From: Doris montereyensis
Lineage: Eukaryota > Mollusca > Gastropoda > Nudibranchia > Dorididae
Assembly: GCA_037039925.1 (NCBI GenBank)
Contig: JAXRKP010000282.1
Span: 61,001 to 125,000, forward strand
DNA length: 64,000 bases
Direction: 5' to 3'
Part shown: positions 9,885-19,990 of the stretch, in pieces
Layout: every line of letters begins with the position of its first letter
Position numbering within the stretch: position 1 is the first letter of the stretch
The notes under the pieces: model-generated
Databases searched by the model: none
Told to the model about the DNA's origin: nothing
What the model saw: only the letters and a program-made list of their open reading frames with translations
Translations under genes and position numbers: made by a program

Positions 9885-9924
9885 ATATATAATATACTAT
9901 ATATTATATGAATATTATAACTAT

Positions 9925-9965
<41 letters not shown>
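9885..9965. repeat. (TA)n microsatellite
   Basis: AT-rich palindromic stretch followed by about 18 TA dinucleotides. No gene nearby. Confidence 0.9.
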
Positions 9966-9966
<1 letters not shown>

Positions 9967-9997
9967 AATACTAATAGTAAATAGTACTAAGACTAAG

Positions 9998-10205
9998 ATG
10001 ATCATGGGGGTTTCTTGGTAGGATTTCCAAATTTTGCCCAGGCTTTTGTGTAAATAGCCACAGGATCTTTAACATGCACAGACTTGTGATTTGCACACAG
10101 GACCTCCTTTTTATCGTCTGTCTCTGATGGGACTATGCATCGATCCACCTACCTGGACAACCAGGGGTTGGGGTTTTGCCCCCCAAAACTCAAGAAAACA
10201 TTTCA
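9998..10205 (-). mobile_element. tRNA-derived SINE, family S2, truncated
   Basis: The body words ('ggtaggatttccaaattttg', 'agccacaggatctttaaca', 'tgggactatgcatcgatcca') match the S2 copy at 8395-8703 in the same orientation. The tRNA-like head is missing or diverged. Confidence 0.6.
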
Positions 10206-10930
10206 ACTACATCTTGTCTCGGGACCACGGTTGGCAGGTTTTGATGGCAAGTTTTACTTCTCTCCATTCATTGTTTTACATCTGTCTCACATCTTGGCTA
10301 ACATAACAAACCCCAATCACGTAAAAGCTACCACAGCTATGAGCTAGAGGGAAGGAAAGGACATTGAATAATATTAAAGCCCTGACGAACTGAGACGAGA
10401 CAAATACAAGGAATAGTCCGAAAAACATCCTGGCCACCAACCCGCAACCTATGTGTCAGCACCCATTGCCTCGCCATGAAAAGAAAGCGTGCTACCAACC
10501 AAGCTAACTTTACCTCTTGCAGTGTGGTGCACTTTCTCAAAAAGCCGACGAGAGCAAGGCAAGAAAGATCTCCTGTATCTTTTTCTATTACTTTTTTTCA
10601 GGATTATTATTCCAGACCTTGTAGGATAAGAAATTTAGGGGAGAAAATGGTGGGAGTTTAATCATTTTTGTTTTTGTTGTTTTTGTTGGAACAGCAGAGA
10701 GATATTAGCAAAATCCTCATTGCACAAAGACATTCCAGTCCAGAACGAAGAACCTTTTTTTCATTTTGTTTAAGAATATTACCACCTCAAGCAGTCTTGC
10801 ACCATGTAAGTATACTCAATCATCGATCGATAAAAAAGCGATGGAATTTTAGAAAATACGCTTTTGATTTCCTGTTGTGTTTTAGTAGTTTTTGATTTCC
10901 TATTGTGTTTTAGTAGTTTTTCGATTAATA
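10206..10930. other. Intergenic DNA without recognised features
   Basis: Short open frames on both strands have no family resemblance that I can see. The only repeat noted is a tandem 'tttgatttcct', 'ttgtgttttagtagttt' pair near 10863-10921. Confidence 0.5.
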
Positions 10931-10984
10931 TATGAGGCTGAATCACATTGAACGCCGTATGAATCTATTATTAGGACTACCTTT

Positions 10985-11104
10985 ATCACTATGGCTACCA
11001 CTACCATTACCGCCACCACCACTGCTACTACTACTACTACTTCTACTACTACCACCACCACCACCACCACTACTATTACTACTACTACTACTACTTACTA
11101 CTAT

Positions 11105-11160
<56 letters not shown>
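10985..11160. repeat. (ACT/ACC)n trinucleotide microsatellite
   Basis: ACC- and ACT-rich trinucleotides end in about 20 pure ACT units. The tract abuts the 3' end of the Penelope-like fragment on its - strand side. Confidence 0.92.
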
Positions 11161-11230
11161 GTAAAGAGGACATACGAAATTGAACATGAAGGCCTAATAG
11201 GTAGAACAGAGACAGTTACAAAAACAAAAA

Positions 11231-11257
11231 GTTTCGGGCAAAACCGCCCTTCCTCAG
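11231..11257 (-). ncRNA. Hammerhead ribozyme-like core in the Penelope-like tail
   Basis: On the - strand this reads CTGAGGA, then AGGGCGGTTTTGCCC (a GGGC/GCCC hairpin), then GAAAC. That is the CUGANGA - stem II - GAAAC arrangement of a hammerhead ribozyme. Penelope-like elements are known to carry hammerhead motifs. One extra A lies between CTGAGGA and the stem. I can only point to a weak candidate for stem III and the GUC cleavage triplet downstream (GTC at about 11206-11208 on the - strand). It may be a decayed copy. Confidence 0.45.
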
Positions 11258-11394
11258 TCAAACAGGAACGATACAAGAATGATTTAGTGGTCATGAGTGA
11301 CAGTATATGGCGCCAAAAGGTGGCCAGTCATGTGATGACCCATCACGTGAATTCCATGAGTAAGCTTTATAACAATAGAAACCAAATGTATATA

Positions 11395-11530
11395 TATGTA
11401 ATGAAAAAAATATGAGAAAGTGAAAAAGAAAAAAAAAAGGAAAATAAGGGAATGAGGTAAAGCCGCTAATGAGCAGAGACAGACAGACAAACGGACAAGG
11501 AGAGAGAGAGAGAGAGAGGGGGGGGGGGGT
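11395..11530. repeat. A-rich, (GA)n and poly-G low-complexity DNA
   Basis: A-rich stretch followed by (GA)n and a run of about 12 G at 11518-11529, between the Penelope-like coding part and its tail. Confidence 0.75.
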
Positions 11531-11553
11531 TGTACTGCTATTGTAATGATGAA

Positions 11554-12039
11554 TTAATGATATTGTAGTTTGCTGTTGAGGCCATGAGGGTGGCACGTAC
11601 CACATTGATTTATAAGGCCCTGTTCCGTGTGGAATCTGTCACGCCAAGTACTATAGCACTGGCGGACAGCAGTGACTGATATGTTTAGGATACCCTGATG
11701 GTCACTGGAGTTAAAGTGAGAAGGAACAGGTTTGGAGTGACAGTTTCTAATGTAGGTGAGGTGTTGGGCAAAGCGGTCAGCCAAGCGAAGACGAGTTTCC
11801 CCAATGTACCTCATAGGACATCGTTTACAAGGAATGGTGTAAACGATGTTTCTGCTGACACATGTAAAGGCTGAAATGACTTTCAGTCCATGGTTGGGGA
11901 AGGATATGGGTATCATTTCCTCAACATATGGGCAGGTATTACAACGTGTCCTGCCACACTGGCGAGTACCTGTAGGAAGGAGTGTGTAACCTGCTGTGGA
12001 CCAGGAGATCACGAAGATTCCTGTCCCGCCTGTAAACAA
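11554..12039 (-). pseudogene. GIY-YIG nuclease module of the Penelope-like element
   Basis: An open frame of 161 codons. Key residues: RCNTCPYV near residues 33-40, then VYTIPCKRCPMRYIGETRLR around residues 66-85 (the Y-I and YIG elements of the GIY-YIG fold), an R--QH helix, and an HFNSSDHQG segment. The end is RDRFHTEQGLINQCG followed by HPHGLN, the usual C-terminal motif of these elements. The catalytic Arg (in LRLADRF) and a Glu (TEQGLI) are present. The domain is intact but cut off from its RT, so this is a remnant and not a host gene. Confidence 0.75.
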
Positions 12040-12499
12040 AAAAGAGGCGGATCAGAGAATACATCTCTTGTGGTGGGATCAGTTTGAAGGATGGAATGAT
12101 GTTTTGAAACCAAGTCCTTTATGTGTTTACTGTAAGAATGGTATGCCATGATAAGCTTCACTCGGTCATTAGGGCTTTTGCTTGAGTTTAGGCATGACCA
12201 AGAGTGTTGTAGTGCTTGGATGCGGTTGAGAGCAGATGATATGATATGTTGTGGAAATCCTCTTCCCGAAAGAATTCACCCATTCATCCAGCCTGTTCCG
12301 CGAAGTCTATGTCATCCTGACAGAGACGACGAAGACGCAGAAATTGAAAGAAAGGGATTGAATTCTTACAGGCGACGGGATGAGAAGAGGAATATGGAAG
12401 ATAGCTGTGACTGTCAGTTTCTTTGTAATGGATAGAGATAGTGATTGACCCATTCGACAAGATCACCCTGATGTCCAAAAATGTTATTTATGACTTTTA

Positions 12500-12890
12500 A
12501 TCCTATAATCTGGGCAGTGGACAGGTAAGCATATGTACAGCTCCACGAGCATCCTGCTTCCTTACAGGTCGGTCTTGGCTGACCAAAGGCTAAGGAAATT
12601 AACCCTTGCCAGAAAACAACCTGCTGCCTTGCAGATAGATCTTGACTGACCAAATGCTAAGGGAGTTAACCCTGCCAGAAAATAACAACCTGCCGCCTTG
12701 CAGGGTGGTCTTGAATGACTAAATGCTATGGGAGTTAATCCTGACAGAAAATAACAAGGCCTGGTAGGGGCCTCAAGGTGGCAGCCCCACCATCTATCTA
12801 GGGTACAGTGGGCTAATCCCCTGCTTATCCAAAACCTAACTGATGCAGAGAAATAAATATAATATACCCGGCTTAATCTTTCAACGACGA
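12500..12890 (+). repeat. LINE 5' leader with three tandem monomers of about 68 bp
   Basis: Three head-to-tail units share 'ctgaccaaaggctaagg', 'agttaaccctgccagaaaa', 'taacaacctgc' and 'gccttgcagg'. They precede 'ggcctcaaggtggcagcccc' and the ORF start at 12891. The same three-unit arrangement precedes the second LINE copy at 56150-56345. Tandem 5' monomers act as promoters in some L1 families; whether they do so here is inference. Confidence 0.7.
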
Positions 12891-12892
12891 AA

Positions 12893-13848
12893 ATGGAAAC
12901 GAACACGGACTGTGATTTTGGAACATGGAATGTTAGGGCAATAAATGGAAAGGAGTTAGAATTAGTTGAAGAAATGGAAAAATTCAAAGTAGACATTTTG
13001 GCCATTACAGAAACAAAGAAAAAAGGACAAGGAATTGAAAATGTAGGACCGAATCATATTTTTATCTTCTCATGAGTAGATGTCAAAGAGATAGCTAGAG
13101 CAGGAGTAGGCCTTCCTAGTACATAAAAGGCGTGAAAAGCTACTAGAAAGCTGTAAATTTATAAGCCCACGACTATTAGAAGTAAATATTAAAGCAAAAG
13201 GATGAGAAATTAAATTATTAATAGCTTATGGACCAAACAAAGACGCCATTAAAGAAGAAAAGATATCTTCAAAACGATTTACAAATAGCTGCAGAGAATC
13301 TCAAACACAAACAGGAGCTAATGGTTTTATGAGATTTAAACGCTAGAGTAGGCAACAATTTAGAAACATCTGGAGGAGTAATAGGTAAAGAAGGAGAGAC
13401 AACTTCTCCAAATGGAGAGAGACTAATACATTTTTTCCAAAAGAATAAGATGAAAATGGCCAACACCTTTTTTCCTCATAAAGATATCCACAAATATACA
13501 AGAGTTAATGGAGACAGGTGTAAAAAATCAATCATAGACTGCATAATAGTTATCAGCTCCCTTTTTTACAGTACATTGGATGCAAGAGTAAACAGGGGAG
13601 CAGACATATTTAGTGATCATCACTTAGTGATTGCCAAAATGAGATTACTAACTGAAGAAAACAAACAGAAAAGGAAAGAGAAGAAAGCTACTAAACTCAA
13701 AATAGAGGAACTAAATAAACCGATAGTAAAAGAGATATACCAGTCTAGGATAAAAAGATTTATCAGTGAAAGGCAGAAGGATCTGAATGATAGCACAATA
13801 GAAGAAAAGTGGCAAATATATAAAGAAACACTCCCTCAGATGTACTGA
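12893..13848 (+). pseudogene. LINE AP-endonuclease region, broken frame
   Basis: The region starts METNTDCDFGTWNVRAINGK, where TWNVR is the first endonuclease motif, followed by DILAITETKK (the catalytic Glu motif). After a stop near 13074 it resumes with a D-NARVGNN motif near 13340, and SDHHLVIAKM near 13615-13641 supplies the catalytic Asp-His motif. Comparison with the open copy at 56490-57190 shows stops at about 13074, 13202 and 13330. Confidence 0.78.
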
Positions 13849-14339
13849 AGAGGTCTGTGGTAGGAAATAAATTAAAGGAGATGAGAAAATAACAGCATTG
13901 TGGAATGAGAATGTCAAAACTAAGATCTAAGAAAAGAGGGATGCCTGGAAAAAATACTTGCAAACAAAGAGACCAGAGGAGAGGAGAGATTACGTGAATA
14001 AAAAACTATCGCCAAAGAGGAAGTGAGGAAAGCAAAACAGGAACAATGGGAAGAGTTTGGGCAAAAACTTCAAGAAAGCTATCAATGAAATTAAAAGCTG
14101 TTCTGTTTGGGGGGGGCAATGAAGAGCATGGCAAAGACCAACGTATGCCCAATACGACAAAGTAAGAATGCCAAAGGAGAAATAATGGAAGAAGACAGCC
14201 AAATCATGGAAGTGGAGAAAGTATTTTCAACAATTTCATAATTCCTCCAGAACATATGAAACAAGGAGTAGAGATCAATTATTAAGAGTAACAAGTAATC
14301 CAGAGGAGATATCTGAAGATGTAGATATATCAATGGAAG

Positions 14340-15670
14340 AAATCCAAACAGCTATAAGAAAAGTGAAATTAGGAAAAGCCCCAGGAGCAGATCAAGTTTA
14401 TCCAGAAATGATTAAAAAGGGATAGAGGCAGACAAACTACTACATGCAATATGCCAACAAGCATGGAAGTCCAAACAGGTGCTAGACGACTGGAAAAAGG
14501 GAACGGTAGTACCAATACATAAGAAAGGGTCAACTATGGAATGCTCAAACTATAGAGGGATATCACTACTTAGCGTACCAGGAAAAGTGTATGTCAGGAT
14601 ACTGGAAATGAGACTAAAGAAAAGAGTAGAGGATCAGATTGAAGAACATCAGCGTGATTTAGACCAGGAAGAAGTGTACAAGACCACATAGTTACAATTA
14701 GACAAATAATAAAAAAATCCCTGAGAGAAACATTGACTTGTACCTGTGTTTTATTGACTTAGAAAAGGCATTTGACACTGTGAGGAGGGACGAACTATGG
14801 CATTTTAAAATAAGACAATGTAGAGAAGAATTTAATAGAAGCCATTAAAAGTTTTTACAATAAACCAACATGTGCAGTGAGAGTAGCTGGAAACATATCT
14901 GCTGTATTTAATGTAGATATAGGAGTAAAACAGGGTTGTATCCTAAGTCATCTTTTGTTTATCACATTTATGGATTCAGTCGCAAAGGCATCCTCAAAAA
15001 TGAAGAAAAAGAATGTAGGTTTGTGGAAGCTCAAACCAGTAAATGTATCAATGCTTTCATTTGTCGAGGATTTAGTTCTGTTTGGAAAATCAGAAAGTGA
15101 CCTTCAGTCGAATATCAACATTATGAACAATGAACTAAATATTAGAGGAATGAGAGTAACGCAGAGAAAACCAAAACAATGTTAGTAACTAGGGAAACTA
15201 AAACACAAAATCTTAAATTGGGCAGGGAGAATTTAGAACAAGTTCACAGCTACAATTACCTAGGAGTAATGATTAACTCAGATGGAAAACTAAGAGAAAA
15301 AATCAGCCAGAGAATAAAAAAGGCAAAGTGCAATATATAACCATCTAGGAAAGGCATTTGTAGGTAAACAAGAATTGTCCACAATAACCAAAATGGCAGT
15401 ATACAACATAGTTTATTGTCCTACTGTCCTCTATGACAGCGGAACCTGGACCTTAGACAATAGAGAATACAGTAGAGTACAGGCAGCTGAAATGAAGTAT
15501 CTAAGAAGAGCAGTAGGGGAAAACTAAGAGAGACAAAATCAAGAAACACAACAATAAGAGATCAAACCAAAGCAGATGGCATAAAAACTAAAATAGAAAC
15601 AAATCAATTGAGATGGTTTGGGCATGTAAACAGAATGAATGACAATAGAATAGCTAAACCAGTATATAGT
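14340..15670 (+). pseudogene. LINE reverse transcriptase region, broken frame
   Basis: Recognisable pieces in order are DDWKKGTVVPIHKKGS and SNYRGISLLSVPGKVY near 14490-14600, then FIDLEKAFDTV near 14745-14785 (RT catalytic Asp motif). VKQGCILSHLLF near 14925-14960 follows. SFVEDLVLFG near 15055-15090 stands where active elements have a double-Asp box (here ED in place of DD). The end is LRWFGHVNRM near 15610. Frameshifts fall near 14425, 14690 and 15180. Confidence 0.78.
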
Positions 15671-16099
15671 GCTAAAGCCCAAGGTAAAGATCAAAAGGCA
15701 GACCTCGGAGAAAGTGAGAAGAAGATATAAAAGAGGCATTGAAGCATAGAAATTTAATATTTTTGGAAGGAAACAGGAAATGCCAGGACAGGGCATCCTG
15801 AGAAAATCATCTTGGGCATCTGAACCCATACACCGAAAGGTAGAATGGGAACTGATAAAGAAAGAAAGAAATAATCCTATAATTGAAAAACATCTTGTTG
15901 AATGCCGTCTGCTGAATTTAATTAAACTTTTAATGTAATTATACAGAAACAAATAATTGCATTGAAAGAGAGACTGAGGGGACTGAATGATAGGATGGCA
16001 GTGAGAACGGAAGTCAAACAAACTTTTTGTAATTGTTCTGTGGATCAATAGGCCATATTCTTTTCAATCCTAATAAAATTATTCAATTCCATTATTCAA

Positions 16100-16288
16100 T
16101 TCAATTCTTATTCTTCTTAATATTATTATCTTTATTATTGTCAAAATTATCATCATCATCTTCATCATCATCGTCGTCGTCGTCATCCTTATTAATATTA
16201 TATTCTCCTTCTTCTTCTTCCTTTCTTTATCAGTTCCCATTCTACCTTACGGTGTATGGGTTTCTTCTTATATTATTATTGTTATTTA

Positions 16289-16342
<54 letters not shown>

Positions 16343-16495
16343 ATTATTGTTATTATTATTATTAATTATTATTATTATTATCATCATCATCATCATCATC
16401 ATCGTTATTATTTGTATTATTACATGCATTATCATTATTATTATTATTATTATTGTTATCCTTATTAGTATTAGTAGTAGTAGTAGTAGTATTAT
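16100..16495. repeat. Compound (ATT/ATC/AGT)n microsatellite
   Basis: ATC and CGT triplets, then about 25 ATT units and a return to ATC, ATT and AGT. It directly follows the LINE 3' region, where such tails are common. Open frames of Ile/Tyr/His runs are artefacts. Confidence 0.9.
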
Positions 16496-16499
16496 TGCA

Positions 16500-17536
16500 T
16501 GTACAAATGTACTACATGTACCATGATCACACTTGGACAGTCCTTAAATTCAACCATTTTATATCTCTTTACGAATGGCCCCTTTTGTAACTCTTTTCAT
16601 TAGGGAAGAATGAAAAAAACAAAACAAGCACTCATTTGAGAAGGAAAAGAAGAAATGGCTCATGAAAGCAAAAAACGGAAGTTAAATCACGCCGTGGAGA
16701 CCACTGATTACTCAAGAAACTATTAAATCTACACACATGTACTTGTAGACACCGGCAAGAGATCTACACTACTTGATGTTCTGATTCTAATCGTACATCA
16801 GTTTATTGTGAATTCTAGATATTTCCCTGAGGTGAGCCCCAGAAAAAGAAAGTAGTCTAAATCTTAGAACTCTGAATGTGATTTGATTTATAGAACTAGA
16901 GTCTAGATATGATAGCTAATCTACTAGATCTAGATATAGATATATATATAGATTTAGATCTAGATTCTAGTCCCATGCCATGTATTGTATGAATCTAGAT
17001 CTATCTAGCATGGTAGATTTAGAGCTAGTTTAGGTCTGAGAGGTAGATCTAGATCTCCTACACACTAGATTTGATCTTCTTTCTACTAGATCTAGATTTA
17101 AGCCTACATATTTGGGAGTCGGGCACAAAGTAGGATGGTGATTTTCACAAGTGACTGAACGAAATTCAATGAGAAGTGAAACATATGTATTACATAACCA
17201 GATCTAGAAATCTAGATATCTACACGTCTTTCTAGGTCTACCTGTCTTTCTTTCATTTTCATCTAGCTGTTTCCCTTTTGTTCCACCCCCCTCATATCGC
17301 TGCAGTGGACGGGGCAAAAATTCGATGAACAAATAATTCAGACAGGTAAAGAGAAGGTCTTGACTGAGATCTAGTTAGTAGGGAAACATGTATTATATTT
17401 ATTAACCCAAGAAGGGCGCCGACCCCTTTATTTAGACATGTTATGACTGGCCCGGAAAGTGTGCTGGCCCTATATTTATAATAGGGCTGCCGTCATTGGC
17501 ACAGAAGTAAGCAGGACCTATATTCGTAGGCTGTGA
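16500..17536. other. Intergenic DNA with a CTAGAT-rich stretch
   Basis: Between about 16900 and 17240 the words 'tctagatctagat' and 'agatatagatatat' recur many times in both orientations without a fixed period. A 'gagatcacc'-family dispersed repeat lies at about 17240-17345. No coding signal was seen. Confidence 0.55.
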
Positions 17537-18781
17537 TTATTCGGACCCCGGGTGCCCAATAGCCAAAAATAGTTATTCGGACCCCGGTATACATACTTTC
17601 TCAGCCTTCGTTCTTTCCTCCGGACCCAGGGTTCGAATACACTTTGGTTATTCGGGCCCTTTTTTCTCCTTACCGTTTAGATCTTTGCATTCATGCGTAT
17701 TAATATTATTGACTTTTGTTTACACATATCAATTGATTCAGTCAGTTTCAGATTATAAGGGGGGTGTAAACCCTATAATTTGATACCATTTTGATTGAAT
17801 TTGACACATTTTGATCACCCGATTGAACCGATAGACTACACCCTTGCCAATGGCGGCCCTGATCGTAACGAGGCCAAGACAGGTCAAAGTCAAAGGTCGA
17901 GCGAATAACTAATCAATGTCAGTTTTATTTCTTGACATCATGTAGATCTAGTTGTAGTTGTAGCTTACTACAATTAGATCAACATGCCATCCGCTTCTAA
18001 TTCATTGTTTGTAAGTTGGTTTGGGTTTTGAGATGGATCACCCTGTAGCCTGTGTTGTGTTTTGTTTTAGAACTTTCTCTTTGGATCAGTCTCAGCAATC
18101 ATAATACTATCTTTGTAGTATTATGCAATCTTACTCATCTACTATCTCGTATTTCTCGATCTCTTGTACATTCTTCTTTTCAAAGATGGAGAGAGGAGAG
18201 GAGGAAAAAGAAGTTATCGTTAGGAATAGGACAGAGAGAGCAAGAGAAAGAGGAAAAATGAGAGAGAGAGAGAGCAGATATGCAGACACCAAATTCACAA
18301 AAATTCAGCAAGGAAAATGAGAGCAAGGAGGAGGAAAAAGGAGAAAGAGAGCCACAAAGATACACACACCAAATTTACACAAATGCATGCAACATAACAA
18401 AACTTGCTTACTTAAATGAAGAGACACCAATACATAATTAAAATTAAAGCTCAATTCATTTAATGTAGATAGAGCATTGCAAATCATGTATGCGGCGATC
18501 TCTACCCCTGGTCCCAATCGATCTGGATCTATGCATCTCGTCTAGTGAAGTGTGAATTGAGAACTGAGAACGGACGCTGCGTAAGTGGCTCGCGCCAAAT
18601 GCAATCGCGCGTTCTCGTCTCGCATGACACGAGATCGTGGGGGTGGAGGTCAGCGCAGGTCAGCACCCTGGTCCGAATAACCATTTTTGGCTATTGGAAC
18701 CAGGGGTAAAGATCAGGAGCGGAAGTCAGCAGGCCGGGTCGAATAACCATTTTTGTCTATTGGGCACCCGTGTCCGAATAA
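17537..18781. mobile_element. TIR-bounded element, about 1.25 kb, no transposase seen
   Basis: The left end reads TTATTCGGACCCCGGGTGCC then CAATAGCCAAAAATAG and TTATTCGG. The right end is its near reverse complement (about 45 bp of terminal inverted repeat with a few mismatches). A second, inner inverted pair sits at about 17572-17590 and 18668-18712. If the termini are TTCGG...CCGAA, the flanking dinucleotide is TA on both sides. The interior holds no recognisable transposase, but includes a (GA)n tract (about 18190-18350) and a CpG-rich stretch (18550-18640). Confidence 0.6.
17825..18650 (+). promoter_or_regulatory. Possible HSPA14 promoter/5' exon region (weak)
   Basis: The first coding exon has a splice acceptor just before its ATG, so a non-coding 5' exon must lie upstream. 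Candidate signals here are 'gccaatggcggccctgatcg' (CCAAT overlapping an ATGGCGGC-like word), 'aggtcaaagtcaaaggtcg' and, in a CpG-rich patch at 18550-18640, 'gctcgcgccaaatg' (an E2F-like GCGCCAAA). All lie inside the TIR element. This is inference from motifs only. Confidence 0.2.
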
Positions 18782-19915
18782 ATTCTTATATTTAAGGCCA
18801 GACACCCAGGCTTCTTGAATGGAAATTTCCACTTTCCTAAATGGTTTATGATGTAATTTGACTTTTGAGTTCATAGTTAAACAACAGCCAATGAGCTTTT
18901 CTGGTGAAAAGCTATCATTTGTTAAAGTGACCTTTCCCATCCAACACACTTTGCACAAACCTAATTTGATTACCGGTTATCATTGTTATTGTTTAATCCT
19001 TAGTTTAAGTTTCATTTGTTGCAATAACATCTCAATATGAATTTCTTATTCTTTCAACTTTCAGAAAATACATGTTTTATAGGTCTTTCATAATCTATAA
19101 ACATGAAATCATTGTTCAAACTAAGTCTAAATAATTTCTTGCACGCATTCATTTTATTCCATGCCAATGGCTGGGGCAATCCCTCACTGAAAGAACGGTC
19201 ACTTTTGGTAACACTGTGAGCGCTTGAGTTAATAGTACAGTGGATTCCACCTAAGAGATTGATCGTCGTGAGAGCGAAATGCAGCCTCTCCGTCGGACAT
19301 TCTCTAAGGCAAAGACATTGGGTATAAAGATGATAATCATTAGATCTACAAAACATAATCAGTCTAGCCTTAAAGCCTTGAACTCAGACTTGAAACAAAA
19401 GAGAGAAAGACATGACATACAAATAAAGAAAGAGTCAAAGAAGAACGCAGCAGTTACATTTCTAGAAAATTTAATTCCCCCTCTCTTTTCTTCAAGATCA
19501 CAAAAATAAGTTTTCCTGAAATAAACAGCCACATTGACCTGTAAAGTAAACAGGGCTATGTGTGCCTACAAGTCACACTAACTATTCTGTTAAAGCCAGC
19601 AGAATGGAGGTGATTCACCTGGTACGACTTTTAAATGATATAGATTCTGGTTCTTCTAGGTCACGGATGGACAAAAGGAGTGGACATGATGGAAGTAAAT
19701 AGCTTTAGTAATAGTTATATATCAAATCACACGTGTGTAATTATAATTTGAGCTTGTGAATAGAACTTCGCACCTTTTATGTATTTTAAGTTGTTGAATC
19801 AATTTATTGAAATAGAGATGGACAGAGGTAAAAGATGGATAAAAAAGAGAGCTATGGATGTAAACACAACATTTACTTCAAAAAATTTGTCTGTTAATTT
19901 TATTTTTCCTCTCAG
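18782..19915 (+). other. Upstream region / presumed 5' intron of HSPA14
   Basis: AT-rich DNA without tandem arrays or recognised coding blocks. It ends with the strong acceptor 'ttttatttttcctctcag' at 19915. Confidence 0.45.
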
Positions 19916-19990
19916 GGAATCGAGGAATTCAAGATGGTTACCTTTGGCTTGCACCTTGGAACTTGCTCTGCCTGTTTAGCTGTGCACAGA
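19916..19990 (+). CDS. HSPA14: HSPA14-like exon 1 (start codon at 19934)
   Basis: The exon starts after the acceptor at 19915, has 18 bases of 5' UTR and the ATG at 19934 ('aagatgg', a good initiation context). It encodes MVTFGLHLGTCSACLAVHR and ends at the donor AGA|GTGAGT. Gly-x-x-x-Gly-Thr plus SAC matches the first phosphate-binding loop of HSPA14, where ordinary HSP70 has GTTYS. Confidence 0.88.

Larger units (their letters stand above)
11165..12478 (-). mobile_element. Penelope-like element fragment (C-terminal half)
   Basis: Penelope-like elements encode a reverse transcriptase joined to a GIY-YIG nuclease (family knowledge). On the - strand, starting at about 12478, peptides run DSHSYLPYSSSHPVACKNSI and FFQFLRLRRLCQDD, typical of the region after the RT core. 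Then come PNLRDLL-type residues (frame broken), a Cys-rich TCPYVEEM segment, and the GIY-YIG-like module. A non-coding tail reaches to about 11165. The N-terminal RT part is missing: at 12480-12500 the sequence changes to LINE 5' leader, so the LINE lies against or inside this element. Frameshifts and stops make it non-functional. Confidence 0.78.
12500..16050 (+). mobile_element. APE-type non-LTR retrotransposon (LINE), 5'-complete, decayed
   Basis: The copy runs from the leader monomers through an AP-endonuclease region (about 12893-13600) and a reverse transcriptase region (about 14330-15300) to a C-terminal RWFGHVNRMNDNR-type motif near 15610-15660. A 3' segment then runs into ATT/ATC microsatellite at about 16100. 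Several stops and frameshifts separate the open segments. The domain order and motifs look RTE-like to me, but clade assignment without alignment is tentative. A truncated sister copy lies at 56090-57770. Confidence 0.82.
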
